This document shows, in pieces, positions 35,121 to 45,780 of a DNA stretch of 64,000 nucleotides. Numbering within the stretch: the first letter of the stretch is position 1; every line of letters starts with the position of its first letter. The stretch comes from Hippasteria phrygiana. Its lineage: Eukaryota > Echinodermata > Asteroidea > Valvatida > Goniasteridae. The notes below the pieces were generated by a model that saw only the letters and a program-made list of their open reading frames with translations, ran no database searches and had not been told where the DNA came from. A program made the translations under genes and the position numbers. The DNA lies in contig JAZGUH010000113.1 in assembly GCA_037893225.1 (NCBI GenBank), forward strand, positions 1,116,001 to 1,180,000. Direction: 5' to 3'.

Positions 35121-35567
35121 AGGTATGATACACCATGCGCCTGTTCCACTGCATACAGTGTTTATGCTTTGTGTGATTCAACAATGACACGAAAAAGTGT
35201 AAGTGTGAAAGTTTGAGCCTAAATCCGTAACCCGAATGATGAGAAAAAAGTTAAATAAAAAACAACAAAATAAAACAAAGTAAAAGAAAGGGAAACAAAA
35301 ACTCTCCGTTTTATCTGTGATTTGTGCACGTTTTTTGGACCCCCTTTTTCAGGGAAGAATTTGTTTTGGCCCCAAAAATTTGTGTTCTAGATCCGCCCTT
35401 GTATCACGCCATAGAGAAAGAGCTGAAGACTAGGAAGACAACGAAATGCATTGCACAACTGAACAATGGATGGTTTAACGTCACCGTTTTTGCAGAAGAA
35501 AAGGACTGTGACGCAATAGCGGGAAGAGGGCTGATAATTAACGAAATGCTCATCCAGTGCGAGCGAG

Positions 35568-35782
35568 TTAACCCCTTGCGTACGGATGACGGAATTTGGC
35601 GCAAAAAACAACAGTGCCACCAGGCCGGATGACGCCATTAGCCGCCGTTTGTGCAGTTTCAATTCATTGTTGGATTATTGTGTATAGGTTACACTTGACT
35701 GCACAAACACATTGTAGCGGTTCGCTTGGCTGCCAGAGCCGCCGCGGCACCCCGACGTCTCCCGTAAAATACCGTACTTTAA
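35568..35782 (+). mobile_element. TTAA-flanked MITE, copy 4 (piggyBac type)
   Basis: Starts TTAACCCCTTGCGTACGG and runs to CCCGTAAAATACCGTAC, then TTTAA, so the terminal GCCCAAGGGG found in other copies is missing. TTAA at 35568-35571 and 35779-35782 flank it. It interrupts the gag-like ORF, whose frame resumes after one TTAA. Confidence 0.78.
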
Positions 35783-36510
35783 CGTCCTCAACTCTATTGT
35801 TGCATTATGTTAAAGCACGTACGAGATAACCGATGCAGTGGTAATCAATGCGCTTATGCAATACGGAACGGTGGTTAAAGAGGAAAGAAAACCAAGTTCC
35901 ATTTTTCCGCTTTATTGGCTTTTCTGAGAGCTTGTATATTCTTCTGACCGAATACAAATTGGTAAAGAACGATTAAAATTTATTTCATTGAAAAAAAAAT
36001 GACTAAAATTGCCCCTTGGAGTGAGCGTTTGGTCTCAATTCCTGCAAAGGTCATTAAGGATGCAAATGTTGCATATGACCTTATGACGCGTGTGCGCTTA
36101 CTTGGCCTCGGTGGACCATGTACCAGCAGCGCGGTCACTGCATGCACCACGTCTGCAGCGTGTTGGCACTATCATCCGCGTGTGTGTGTTATGACATTTT
36201 CGTCGTCAGCTGGTCGTACTTTCTTGGCAATTTTTGCCGAATTCACGGCCTTCCTAGCTTACTTTTGGAGTTCAGAGCTTGAATGTATTACAGTTGACGG
36301 TATTATGCAGCTGAAAATCTTCAGAATCTACGCTATATACTCCTCCCACGAGCCACCAGATTCTGCCATTATTCCAGAGCGAAAATTAAAAGTACGTGTA
36401 CGTCTGTACGTATCGTGACGTCACTGTATGTTTTCATTTTATTGAAAATGAATTAAACTGTTGCAAACTGCTGATGACTGACTGAATGGACCTGAAATAT
36501 ACAAATCAAA

Positions 36511-36598
36511 AAATTTGCTGGCCTGACGTTTCGAACTTAAGCAAGTTCTTTCTCAAAGGCAGTTGGAATTTGGAAACGTCAGGGCCAGCTAATTTTTT
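36511..36598. repeat. Foldback hairpin GCTGGCCTGACGTTTC
   Basis: AATTTGCTGGCCTGACGTTTC is followed ~30 bp later by GGAAACGTCAGGGCCAGCTAATT, its inverted counterpart with a few mismatches. It resembles the degenerate ends seen in some Penelope-like or MITE sequences, but cannot be assigned from this alone. Confidence 0.55.
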
Positions 36599-36689
36599 TA
36601 TTCATTTCATTGAGACAGATACAATGCAGTTACCAGACTATGTTCGCGGCGCACACACAAATCCATCCACATTTCTGCGTTTTTGCATC

Positions 36690-36852
36690 CCTGTGGAGAC
36701 ATGGCATTGTTCTCCCCTTTGTCCCTGTACTTAAGCAAACCCCCATAGTCTTTGTACACAAAATTCCTTGTGAAGACAACCTAACCCATAGAATTGCCTA
36801 GTGGAGACCTATTCAGTCCCTTTGTCTCTATTGTTTTCATGTCTCCACAGGG
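36690..36852. mobile_element. Small inverted-repeat element CCCTGTGGAGACATG
   Basis: The left end CCCTGTGGAGACATG and right end CATGTCTCCACAGGG are perfect inverted repeats 163 bp apart, nested in the TTAA element. I found no clear target duplication. Non-coding. Confidence 0.55.
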
Positions 36853-38239
36853 TACGGTATATCTCTCCATCCACACAAATTCCAAACATAAATTTCAGTG
36901 TCAAAATATGGATGAATAAGACACGAGTAAGCTTCCTGCTCCACAAAGACCCCATTAAAAAATAATGAAAAACTTATAAGTGCAACGTTCATGCAATAAT
37001 GCACCGCCAGGAACATTAAAAATAGGACAAAACCAACACGTAGTACACACGTACACGCATAGAAACACAATGGGTACTCGCATAGTGACGTCATCTATCT
37101 CCACGCAGCTACGTCACACGATTGGATTGTAAACACGCGGTTGACCCCGAGCTTTTCTGATTCTGAGCGAAAGAGTCTCCAAAGTAAAACTTCTCTAAAA
37201 TTGCCAAATCCATGCATAAACTCTTCAAACCTACTTTGTTAGGTTTGGGGAGGCATAAGCTCTCAGAAAAGCCACTAAAGTAAAAAAAAATGCAAATTGG
37301 TTTTCTTTCCTCTTTAACATCAGACGACAGTGTCATATTTTCGACAAGGACGTGGAGAATGGAGTGAGAAGCCTGCTGATCAGAAATATCAAGAAGCCGA
37401 TACCCAGCTTCATCAGAGTCGGCGCTTTCACCCTCCCGGTTCGGCACAAGGGCCAACAGAAAACCTGCCGCATTTGCAACCAAGCAGGCCATTTCGAACC
37501 GAAGGACTGTTAAAAATCGACAGATTCAGGGTCGGCGTTTAAAAAAAAAACATATCAATAAAAACATAACTCAGCCTCTGTGTCTCAAAAAGTGTTAAAC
37601 CAGGGGGGTCGTTCAATGTGTAGGCCTAAATACGCCCAGGTGAGCGTGAATAAAAAAAAAAACATTCCCGACCGACCGACCCTCTTTTCTAATTTGTCCT
37701 GTCCGAGGGAAATAAATTTTGTTTGGCCTTATGAACAGCGCCCCGTTCGCCCTATATGCATAGGCCTAACGGTGCGTAAGCCTAAAACGTTTTTCGGTCT
37801 ACTTAACTATTTTATAAAATATTTTTTTTTGCTTTTCTAACAAAAATAATTGGAAACCATCGGCAGAAAGTACCAGCATTTCGCCAGTAAGCTATTTCAA
37901 AGAGAGATAATGTTTTAGACGACTGATTTTTCAGATTTATATTTATATTTTCTAATGACGTTGTTTATAGGCCACCGTATTGGCAATAAAGGCGAAAGCA
38001 TCTTGCCGTGAAAACAGCCTGGCATGAAAATTCGGCTGGCCCAAGTGTGATCTTTTTCCCGCATATGCTACGGCCATTCCGCAGGCGCCAGTTCCGGACA
38101 TCGCGACTGTAACCGGTACCCCGTTTCGAGCAAACCCGCAGTCGGCAATGGGGAAATCATATCGCGGCACCACCGAGGATTCAGCGGTTCAGGCCGACCA
38201 ACGGGGAGGCTCGTCGGAAACGGCCAATCGGACACGCCG

Positions 38240-38322
38240 AAAAGCGGCAGTTCGGGAGGGGGGTGGGGGGGGGGGGGGGGGGGGGGGGGGAAGGTTTCGA
38301 CCCCCACCCGGATCCGCGCCTG
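38240..38322. mobile_element. Poly-G tract and isolated hAT-like right end
   Basis: A G run of over 20 bases is followed by GACCCCCACCCGGATCCGCGCCTG. The terminal GGATCCGCGCCTG resembles the right TIR of the hAT element at 31103-35402 (ATCCGCCCTTG next to G-rich sequence). No matching left end or duplication was found, so this may be a solo end of a related hAT. Confidence 0.35.
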
Positions 38323-38399
38323 GTATAGCACAAAACCCTTGCCAGCATCCGAACCGTACCTATGAGCGCATGTTTAAAGTGCCCATTGCATGATACTCA

Positions 38400-39700
38400 G
38401 GAACGAAATATTTTCTCTTTTCACTCTTTTCTACTCTGTAGATTATTTGCTACAAAAATGGGGAAAATACAAACAGAATTCTAGCAAAAACGTCTTTTTA
38501 CACATTTCAAATACAGAGCTCAGGCCTTTTGTTCACCGCGCGGTTGAGCGCATGCGCGCATAAATTTTAATTTATTAGCGGATTATTCTGGGCCCGTTTG
38601 TTTCACACGGATCGGGAGGTGATCCAAAGCCGAATGAAAACAAACAGGATCGCGAAACACGACGCGACGCGACGCCAGAATGTGTACAAAAGTAATGGGA
38701 AAGAAGCGACGGCACGATGCAACGGAGCCGTCGTGCCGTCGCGTCGCGTGTGGAAGAGGCAAAGCGGTGTGTCGTAAATAGTACACCATACAAAAGACAA
38801 CAGGATTTATTTGTATAGCTGCCTGCATAGCTGCATAATTATGCAACAGCACAACCCACATGTGCACACACGTATATGTTGACGTGTGTTGCGCTGTCGT
38901 ATCAGTTTAGTTTATTCACAGGCTGGTATGCTGCAGTCGCACAGTATAAGCCGTTGCCTGGATCAGATCTGTTGTGGCTACGGCTTCGCATTTGGCCATT
39001 GACGGGCTACGGTGAAGAGCCGTAGCCATTGATAATAATGTCTCTGAGATAGTCTTACATCGGGCTGCTACTAGACGTGTTGCCAAAATACTGTACAAAC
39101 GCTATGACAATACGAACCATTCAAATTATCTCTTCCTGGGTTTTCTGTCAGATGTACCCCAGAAATATATGTGCACAAGAAGTTTCCCAAGACACACATC
39201 ATAAAATCAGGCGTGCAAAGTTTTTTTAAAGTAATATTTATTGATTTCTTTGTAACATTGTCAGGTAAAGTCGGAAGTAGATAGTATCGATTCTTGGCAT
39301 TTAATCGAAGCCAACCTACACCGGGTTTGAATTCGTGAATCTGACCCAAAAAAAATATTTGCACACAAGTAATCACCAGGAAGGTTTCAAGTTGGTCGTT
39401 AGCTTCACTTCCATGGGATTCGCATTCTTGTAAAAACCCCGCTTTTACAAAATCTCATGAAAAGTATGACAGCAACAGAGGAAATCAACGAATATCACTG
39501 CTTGTAAAAGGCTATTTATATGCAATTCATTACGCAACACTATTATGCCTATTCAAACGCAAATAAGCACCCCATTGCTTAAAAAGAGAAACCGATCTGA
39601 CGTCACTTGTACAGCACAAAGGGTAAACTCTAGATCTGCACAATGAGCAAAACTAAGTTGGCGGAGGAAACATACGTGCACAATAAAATGCTATGAAGAG
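38400..39700. other. No gene recognised
   Basis: Contains small hairpins (for example GCGACGGCACGA...TCGTGCCGTCGC at ~38706-38745) and GGCTACGG/CCGTAGCC inverted motifs near 38977-39030. ORFs here overlap in several frames and carry no domain. Confidence 0.4.
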
Positions 39701-39872
39701 TGAAAGGGGACCCATTGGAAATAAGTTGAAAAACTTTCATGGGCTATCCCTGGTATTACCATGTTTTTAATGTATTGTAGTAATTGTTTGTTTGTTTGTA
39801 CATATATATACATTTATATTTATATTTGTCTATATGGTAATACCGAATAAAATAAAATCAAATCAAATCAAA
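39700..39872 (+). repeat. LINE 3' end fragment (GGGACCCATTGGAAATAAG type)
   Basis: GGGACCCATTGGAAATAAGT, GAAAAACTTTCATGGGC and TATCCCTGGT, then after an ATGTTTTTA...TATATGG loop the tail ATACCGAATAAAATAAAATC and (AAATC)n. It matches the conserved form of CR1/RTE-like LINE 3' ends also seen at 45535-45625. Only the 3' extremity is present. Confidence 0.65.
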
Positions 39873-39930
39873 GCTTGCTTATAGTACCAAAAGAGGGCGC
39901 TCTACAAATCATTGTATATTCTCACTACAA

Positions 39931-40012
39931 TAGAGTACCGAAGTCTGACGTCAGTTGCCGCGGCAATGGCTCCAAACATTGCACTGATTGACGTCATCAC
40001 TTCGGTACTCTA
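39931..40012. mobile_element. TA-flanked MITE with TAGAGTACCGAAGT ends, copy C
   Basis: The shortest copy (82 bp) of the family at 10098 and 31317. Both termini and both TGACGTCA motifs are present, but the interior is reduced to about 30 bp. Confidence 0.75.
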
Positions 40013-40980
40013 TACATGTGCCTGTATGTTTCCTACCTCCATGTTTAACAAAGGAGGGTGAAGAGAAGGAATTTCTACAAAAGACTGTAGGGGATAAATA
40101 CATACAAGAAGTGGAGGGACCAGGATTTACTCAACACTTGATAGAAGAAATGAATATTTATTCAAAAGAGAAGTAGAGGGACCAGGTGACTTAACTGGGT
40201 GACTGGTCACATCAGGAATTATTTTCAGATCTCTGGGGGGGATGTGTTAGGTAACAATAGTCTGAAGAGTGTTTAGGGTATAGGGACAAAAGGGGGGTAC
40301 CCCTCTGCCCGGCCCCATACGCGTGCAGGGTATACTGAGCAACCCTCATAGTCTGGTTCCCTGACCTGAAGATTCCCTGACATCAGAAATTCATCAGAAA
40401 TAGTCAGAATATTTTGGTCTGGGAAGCAGACTATGCGGATACAGTGAATGATACAGCATCGGAGCATCGGCCCATCGGGAGTAAAATGCAAGCGGGATTT
40501 TCATTGATAAAAAGGGAAAAAACTTACAAAATGACGAAACCAAGTGACGAGTAAAGGAATAAATTAATGAATAAATAATATCATTAAAGTACCCCATGAT
40601 AATATAGTTACATGTTGAGATTTAGAGATATTTATAGATCAAAAAATGCATTTAAATTCAACGCATATTAATTGAGGGAATGAGATGGGCCAATGCAATC
40701 AATTAAGGACTGAAGTTCTTTCGCGTGTGAAAATCAGATTGAAATGTGGAGATATTGGATTTTAACTTAGCAGGTAGGCCTATTAGATTTTATGCATTAT
40801 TATCAGTTGAAAATATTCGAGTTTTTTTTTTTAATGATAAAGTAGCAGTCATGATGGACAAAGGCATCATCATCTCACTGCACATATTAATACTTGCTTC
40901 AAAGCAGCCCTGAATTCATTAGCTGAAGGGTTATCTATATGTCCTCCCCTCCCCTACCCCTTATAATAGAACACATATTT
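40013..40980. other. No gene recognised
   Basis: AT-rich sequence with short ORFs only. Nothing repeated or structured stands out. Confidence 0.45.
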
Positions 40981-40989
40981 TCAACCCAA

Positions 40990-41290
40990 TTCAACCGTTT
41001 GTGAGCAGGAAGTTGAAAAGGCCGCTGGTAGTAAGCTTATCAAACAACTGGACAATGACACCTGTGGCAATTCTTTTAGATTTAGTTGACCAAACTTTGA
41101 CTTGCTATTTCTTGATCCATTGTCTTCAATCTTTCCAAAATTACACGTGGTGACCCAACTCTTACTGCTCTTCTGTACATCTTTAATTTTACCCTTTATA
41201 TTTCTAGAATTAAGAGAATCAAACAACTTGTTAATTTTGTTACCACAAAATGGGTGTAAAGTAGCACAATTTGAAAATCAAGATCATGGA
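40990..41290 (-). pseudogene. P-element transposase C-terminal fragment
   Basis: The minus-strand translation gives LHPFCGNKINKLFDSLNSRN, the KLFDxLNSR motif conserved in P-element and THAP9 C-terminal regions. Downstream sequence fades into other frames (KSKRIATGVIVQLFDKL). It lies beyond the 41673-42165 MITE and is collinear with the rest of the gene. Confidence 0.6.
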
Positions 41291-41672
41291 ATTTCCTGAA
41301 AGTACAGATTAATAGCTGTAATTTGATATATTGTGTGTTGTGGTATCTCATTTCTAGCCCCAATACAACCTTTCAGAGTTATCAGAGTCTTAACCCCCCG
41401 TTTTGAGAAAATGAAGCTCAAAGTGTGTGATCTGTGCACACTTTATCCCGAGTTAAAAAAAAAATTACCCTCAAAAAATATTTCAAGAATCGATTAAGTT
41501 TTAAAACTTTGGGATATGATAGAATAGGGTTTTTTAAATATACAGTTGTTATAATCCCAAAATTGACTTTTCAGTGAAAAATTGTTGTTTCTGCTTGTAA
41601 CTCAGAAAGCCATAGTGCGACTTTAAGCTCATTTTGTGGTGGCAGGTCACATATATTGTAGTTAGTTCCACC

Positions 41673-42165
41673 CATAGAGCTATATTAAATTACTAGAGCG
41701 CTGGCACCTCATTCTTACGCGCGGAGATACATTGTACTTTAAATCCTTCTTGCATGCAGACATTTTGAATTCTCGTGCGTGTTTGTAGAACATAATAAAA
41801 TTAGATGGAGTGAATTTTAAACATGTACTCTAAATGCAACGCAGAATTACAACATTCGCAAACAACTTTAAGTGTGTCATGACGGTTATAAAACGTCACG
41901 ACAAAAATAATCTGCAGCGGATACGCGCACGCTTTAAGTTGTTTGCGCAGAGCAAAATGAAATGCTTATTTACCGATTGTGGGCATATCGTCTTCGATAA
42001 CGCACCTGTATAGAATACAAACGCAGATATGCAAATAGCCGTACAAAAGCCATACAAAATTTCGAGTTTTCCATAGGTTTGTACACAAACATGGATGCGC
42101 CCAGCAGGCATCACTTTGTACATGTACATCAAGTCAGCACTCTAGTTATTTAATATAGCTCTATG
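41673..42165. mobile_element. 493 bp hAT-type MITE with 8 bp TSD
   Basis: The left end CATAGAGCTATATTAAATTA and right end TAATTAAATATAGCTCTATG-type sequence form ~31 bp inverted repeats with two mismatches. The 8 bp GTTCCACC flanks it at 41665-41672 and 42166-42173. CA-initial TIRs and 8 bp duplication suggest hAT. It is non-coding and inserted in the decayed P-element-like gene. Confidence 0.85.
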
Positions 42166-42179
42166 GTTCCACCTTACTT

Positions 42180-43009
42180 CATGTCCCATCCTCTGATTTT
42201 AACTCGAATATTCGGTCAAGTCCAGCTCATGAAACATGTTGCGATTGGTGGAACCCTGGTCTCCAATAACTTTAACATTGAAACCTGCTTTCTGCACTTT
42301 TTGTAAAGATTCCAATAAGAGTACGATACCTTCTGTGTGTTACCTGGGGTAGCTCCATTAGAAAGAAAATAACCACTACAGGTTGCTTCTACTTTGAGCT
42401 GAGGCCCCTCATCATTAAATCGGGTGCCTGGGTTGCCAAGTTTTTTGTCCTACCCAGCGACCCAAAGTCATCCATACCTTCTATATCCTTTTGCAAGTCA
42501 TATTATACAGGCTGACTTTTAGACTCATTTCATCCAGTGTTAAAACAAAATCTCTCTAGGACACGTTCTTAGCATTGTGCTTTAGGATTTCAAAACCATG
42601 TCGTTAAAACCTGGTTGAACCTTTACTTTCTCTACCCATCTTCTTAAGGAACGGCCACTTGGTAAGGCAAAAAGTTTCATCTTGCGGAAAAACCTGTAGG
42701 CTTGCGGGCTCTGGTGGTGTAAAGCAAAGGCCGTACGTTTGTCATTATTTGTGTAGCGTCTACCCTTCATTCTTCTTTTCCCAATTCGCAGCTGACTTTC
42801 AAAAAACTGCAGGGAGGTTTCATCCAAGAATTTTGAAGCATCTCTTATTATGTTTTTGACTGAACCAGATTTACTTTTCATCTTTTTAAAGTCAGCCTTC
42901 AAAACTTTTACTTTATTTTTTAGTCTATGTATTTTGACCCTCTCTGTAGACTTTACAAGATTGCCGGTTTGTGTAGCCTGTGCAGTGCCTGGAGTAGCCT
43001 GTGTGTCCA
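42180..43009 (-). pseudogene. P-element transposase coiled coil, HTH and catalytic start
   Basis: From acceptor TCTCAG|TGG at 43010: VDTQATPGTAQ, a Lys-rich coiled coil (HRLKNKVKVLKADFKKMKSK), GRRYTNNDKRTAFALHHQSP and AYRFFRKMKLFALPSGRSLRRW, typical of THAP9/P-element proteins. The frame stops at 42582. In shifted frames the RNase H-like domain continues: FVLTLDEMSLKVSLYN (first catalytic Asp), IEGMDDFGSLGRTKNLATQ and VKVIGDQGSTNRNMF (second catalytic Asp). At least three frameshifts and two stops occur in 400 bp. Confidence 0.8.
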
Positions 43010-43229
43010 CTGAGAAGAGAGAAGTCAAATGATAAGGAAGGTTTCATTAAACACATGGACAATTTTCAAGTTGAATGAAGAGACGAATGCTTAATTTATC
43101 AGATTTTCTGGTTCTAACATTGCCAAGTTTCCCATAATGAAATAATTATATAACATAATAGCAGTGTTTTATAGAAAACACAGCTTGATGTGGAGCAAAT
43201 TATTCTTTGGTTCTAAAGGTTTCCCTTAC

Positions 43230-43391
43230 CAGGTTCAGTCTGTGTAGACTTTGATTGTGCACCAGAACCTGGGTCTGCATGATCATACATAGTACTGCTT
43301 GGCTCTTGTGCTTCACTAACTTCGCTGGCAACCCCTGTGATCTTTGAATAGCTGTGGTCTGCCTCAGATTGATGCGCAAGGAGGCTCCCCA
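43230..43391 (-). pseudogene. Linker exon of the THAP/P-element-like gene
   Basis: A 162 bp exon (54 codons) bounded by acceptor TTTAG|TGGGG and donor CCTG|GTAAGG, starting and ending in phase 1, hydrophilic and without a domain (HQSEADHSYSKITGV, ADPGSGAQSKSTQTE). Phase agreement with both neighbours supports the model. Confidence 0.6.
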
Positions 43392-43618
43392 CTAAATATT
43401 AAACAAAAGATAGTAAAATGAGTTAGTAAAACATGCTGAACATCCACTAAACTATAGACCCACAGGCATGTCGTAAGAAAGATAAATCATCATAAAACAT
43501 CAAACTTCGACAATGTGCAATGTTAACGTGTTTGTACTGTGTGTTTCAAATAAATCAGATTGTTTTTAGAATTACTCTTTCTTGTATTTTTAGATCAATA
43601 AGATATTAAAGTCAACCA

Positions 43619-44123
43619 GGAAAGAGTTCCATATCCGGCCATCACTTATTTTCCCTTAACCCTAACCCTCCTCAATCCTCCAAAATCCTCATGGTGGTTT
43701 TGGAGGATTTTGGAGGATTGAGGAGGAATGGTGATTGAAGCACAGAGGATTTTGGAGGATTGAGGAGGAATGGTGATTGAAGCACAGGAGGATTTTGGAG
43801 GATTGAGGAGGAATGGTGATTGAACGGTGATTGAAGCAAAGGATTTTGGAGGATTGAGGATGAATGGTGATTGAAGCACAGGAGGACTTTTGAGAATTGT
43901 TGAGGATTTTGGAGGATTGAGGATGGTTCCTAGCAATAAGGGCCTTGGGGGTTAGGGTTAATATGACTTAAAAACTACCAAAAAGTGTAAATCTGATGAA
44001 GAAACTCGAATTTAGGAGGGAAAAAATTCAACTTTTTCTTTGAAAATACTTTGACTTTTTCTGTCATGGCCCATAGACTTTGTGCACGAGGTCCAAGTGA
44101 TGGCCGGATATAGAACTCTTTCC
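43619..44123. mobile_element. 505 bp MITE with GGAAAGAGTTC ends and exact 8 bp TSD
   Basis: Left GGAAAGAGTTCCATATCCGG and the inverted right end ATATAGAACTCTTTCC form a ~29 bp TIR continuing through CCATCACTT. GTCAACCA is duplicated at 43611-43618 and 44124-44131. Inside is another inverted/tandem structure: TTAACCCTAACCCTCC and CCTCAATCCTCCAAAATCC on the left, the inverse on the right, with a ~44 bp minisatellite between. It lies in an intron of the P-element-like gene. Superfamily is uncertain; 8 bp duplications fit hAT, P or Merlin. Confidence 0.88.
43680..43925. repeat. ~44 bp minisatellite inside the 505 bp MITE
   Basis: Four to five imperfect copies of GATTTTGGAGGATTGAGGA followed by GGAATGGTGATTGAAGCAC. 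Flanking inverted copies of CCTCAATCCTCCAAAATCC give it the look of a small foldback. Confidence 0.85.
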
Positions 44124-44131
44124 GTCAACCA

Positions 44132-45534
44132 TACAATTGGAACTCTTTTTGACAATACAGTATCCAGTGGGTTTGGAATGGTTAGGTTCATCTCATACTA
44201 GGGCTGTTCATTTTCGAATAATTTAGTATTCGATTATTCGAGACTGGGCTTGACCGAATATTCGAATATTTGATACTCGCCGATCAAGTATTTCTTCAGG
44301 CGTCTGCTGCAACTGCATGCCGCGCCGGTAAAAAGTTGCATGCAAAGCACGCCGGTGTTTTACATGCAGCGATCGATAGGAAATTTTTTGCATTGTATCA
44401 AGATCATTACGAGTACGTATGTATAACGCATAGCTGCCAACATTTGAAAATTCCTATTAGTAACAAAATATCGCGGCGCAGCACATGGCGGCGTGGCGCA
44501 GCGCGGAACAGCCTTTGACACGTACTTGTACATGTACATACTTTGTATGAAATTTCAATGTTTTTCTTTGGTGTGGCCTCCACAGAGCATAGTATCATTT
44601 ATGAATGATGTCAACTTTGTTGTTTGTGCCTCATCTTTAATGTTATTAAGATGGAGTTCGGATTTTGAGTGTGTATACAATGTATGTCAGACCGTCCACC
44701 ATGTGCAATTGATAAGTCCCGTCGACATAATTTCAAATGCATGTTGTTTTCCCTTCTGTGATACAGTGATACAAGAAAACTCATCACTGTATTTCCTACT
44801 ATAAAATTGCCCTTTCTGGTCTACCTTTGCAAGCCATGAGGAACAACGAAATCTCGAAAAAAATTCTGTAAATTTTTCCAACTAACGGTTAATGGTACAC
44901 ACCGGCCTCTTGGGCAATTTTTGGGCGATTTTAGGCACTAAATTAGATTTCACCACGACTGGAAGGCTTTTCTTAATTAGAATATAAAGGTCCAAGCGCG
45001 ACAACTTGAAATTTTCCCGTTTTCGTGTAATAACAAAAAATAAACCTTAGTCACGTGACTTTCTTGCACCAAATTTTGGTTCACGAAACTCACGTGATCA
45101 TTAAGGCTTTTTCAATAACTGAACCAAATTCCAGTTTAATTTAACCATAATAATCATGACTATTTTTCCAAACTGTACCTATTGTTTAATTGTTGATTAT
45201 AATTCAATTTGGCGAAATTTTTGCAAAAGTCGTAACACTTTTCCCAAAGACCAGGCAACGGACCCATGTTTCACGTCGCGACTACGCCTACAATCGCGAT
45301 GTATACCTAATAAAACATTAAACTCACGGTGTGCTGTGCTGTGTTCGTGCACATGTTTTCAGGCATTTTCAACACGTTCGTCAAGTGCTATTTTTCTTCC
45401 CACAAAACAGTGATAAGAAATATTCTCACCGGCTTATCTACTGTAAAAATGTCCTTTCATCTATTCCCTTCGACAGTCTTGTTTCACAATGCAATCTCAG
45501 AAAGTTCGTAAAATTTTGACAGTTCAGGAAGCCA
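44132..45534. other. Intronic sequence of the P-element-like gene, no other gene
   Basis: Includes a CTGTTCATTTTCGAATAATT and ATTCGAATATTTGA stretch at 44205-44270 resembling a degraded hAT end, but no partner or duplication was found. The remainder shows no feature. Confidence 0.4.
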
Positions 45535-45625
45535 TCATGGGACCCCACTGGAAATAAGTCGAAAGACTTTCGTTGGCTATCCTGGCTGATGAATGCCGAA
45601 TAAATATCAATCAATCTTGAAAATA
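45535..45625 (+). repeat. LINE 3' end fragment
   Basis: GGGACCCCACTGGAAATAAG, GAAAGACTTTCGTTGGC and TATCCTGGC, then GCCGAATAAATATCAATCAATC. Same 3'-terminal form as the fragment at 39700-39872. No coding sequence remains. Confidence 0.7.
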
Positions 45626-45780
45626 CATGCAGGCCTATATATACCTCACGTGCGTTTTGTCACTGGCTCCCATGCCTTTTTCCATACTTTTTCGCTGGAC
45701 AGCCCTATCCCATACACTGTCAAGCTTCCTTGGTCACTCTAAGCATTTTATTATTAACCTACTTCATCACGAGCTTCTGT

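Larger units (their letters stand above)
31103..35402 (+). mobile_element. hAT transposon with TIRs and 8 bp TSD
   Basis: Ends are CAAGGGCGGAT (31103-31113) and ATCCGCCCTTG (35392-35402). The 8 bp TATCACGC is duplicated exactly at 31095-31102 and 35403-35410. Next to the left end lies a long G run (31113-31142). It encodes a decayed hAT-family transposase at 32258-35120 and carries a later TA-type MITE at 31317-31470. Length 4.3 kb. The left subterminal region has GGGGGCC and the right GGCCCC-type sequence, a looser extension of the inverted repeat. Eight-base duplications and CA-initial TIRs are the hAT standard. Confidence 0.92.
35875..37317. mobile_element. 1.4 kb TTAA element with 17 bp perfect TIRs
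   Basis: TTAA at 35875-35878 and 37314-37317 flank perfect inverted repeats AGAGGAAAGAAAACCAA (35879-35895) and TTGGTTTTCTTTCCTCT (37297-37313). It lies inside the gag-like ORF, which reads through in frame when the element and one TTAA are removed. It contains a 139-codon ORF (35999-36418) with no recognisable domain, a hairpin (36511-36598) and a smaller inverted-repeat element (36690-36852). TTAA targets fit piggyBac or Kolobok families; no transposase is visible, so it is non-autonomous. Confidence 0.82.
31003..38240 (+). pseudogene. Gag-like zinc-knuckle ORF split by three DNA transposons
   Basis: Pieces of one plus-strand ORF occur at ~31011-31102, 35403-35567, 35783-35874 and 37318-37512. 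They read TLSRSPEEVYHA, then IEKELKTRKTTKCIAQL...NEMLIQCER, then VNVLNSIVAL (one stop) TYEITDAVVINALMQYG, then FDKDVENGVRSLLIRNIKK and a CCHC knuckle CRICNQAGHFEPKDC. Each gap is a transposon with its own target duplication, and the frame continues across every gap. A decayed second knuckle (GHRDC at ~38095) follows. The arrangement resembles ORF1 of Tx1/L1-like or gag-like retroelement proteins. Apart from the knuckles the fold is not identified. Confidence 0.75.

Noticed and set aside
35999..36418. 139-codon ORF as a real gene
   Set aside because: No recognisable domain, lies in a non-autonomous TTAA element, and has no supporting splice or conservation signal.
36468..36500. Hammerhead ribozyme signature CTGATGA...GAAA
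   Set aside because: The intervening sequence cannot form stem II and stems I/III are not complementary.
43655..43965. Telomere-like TTAACCCTAACCC / GGGTTAGGGTTAA
   Set aside because: Only one or two repeat units per side, arranged as inverted ends around a minisatellite; not an interstitial telomere array.
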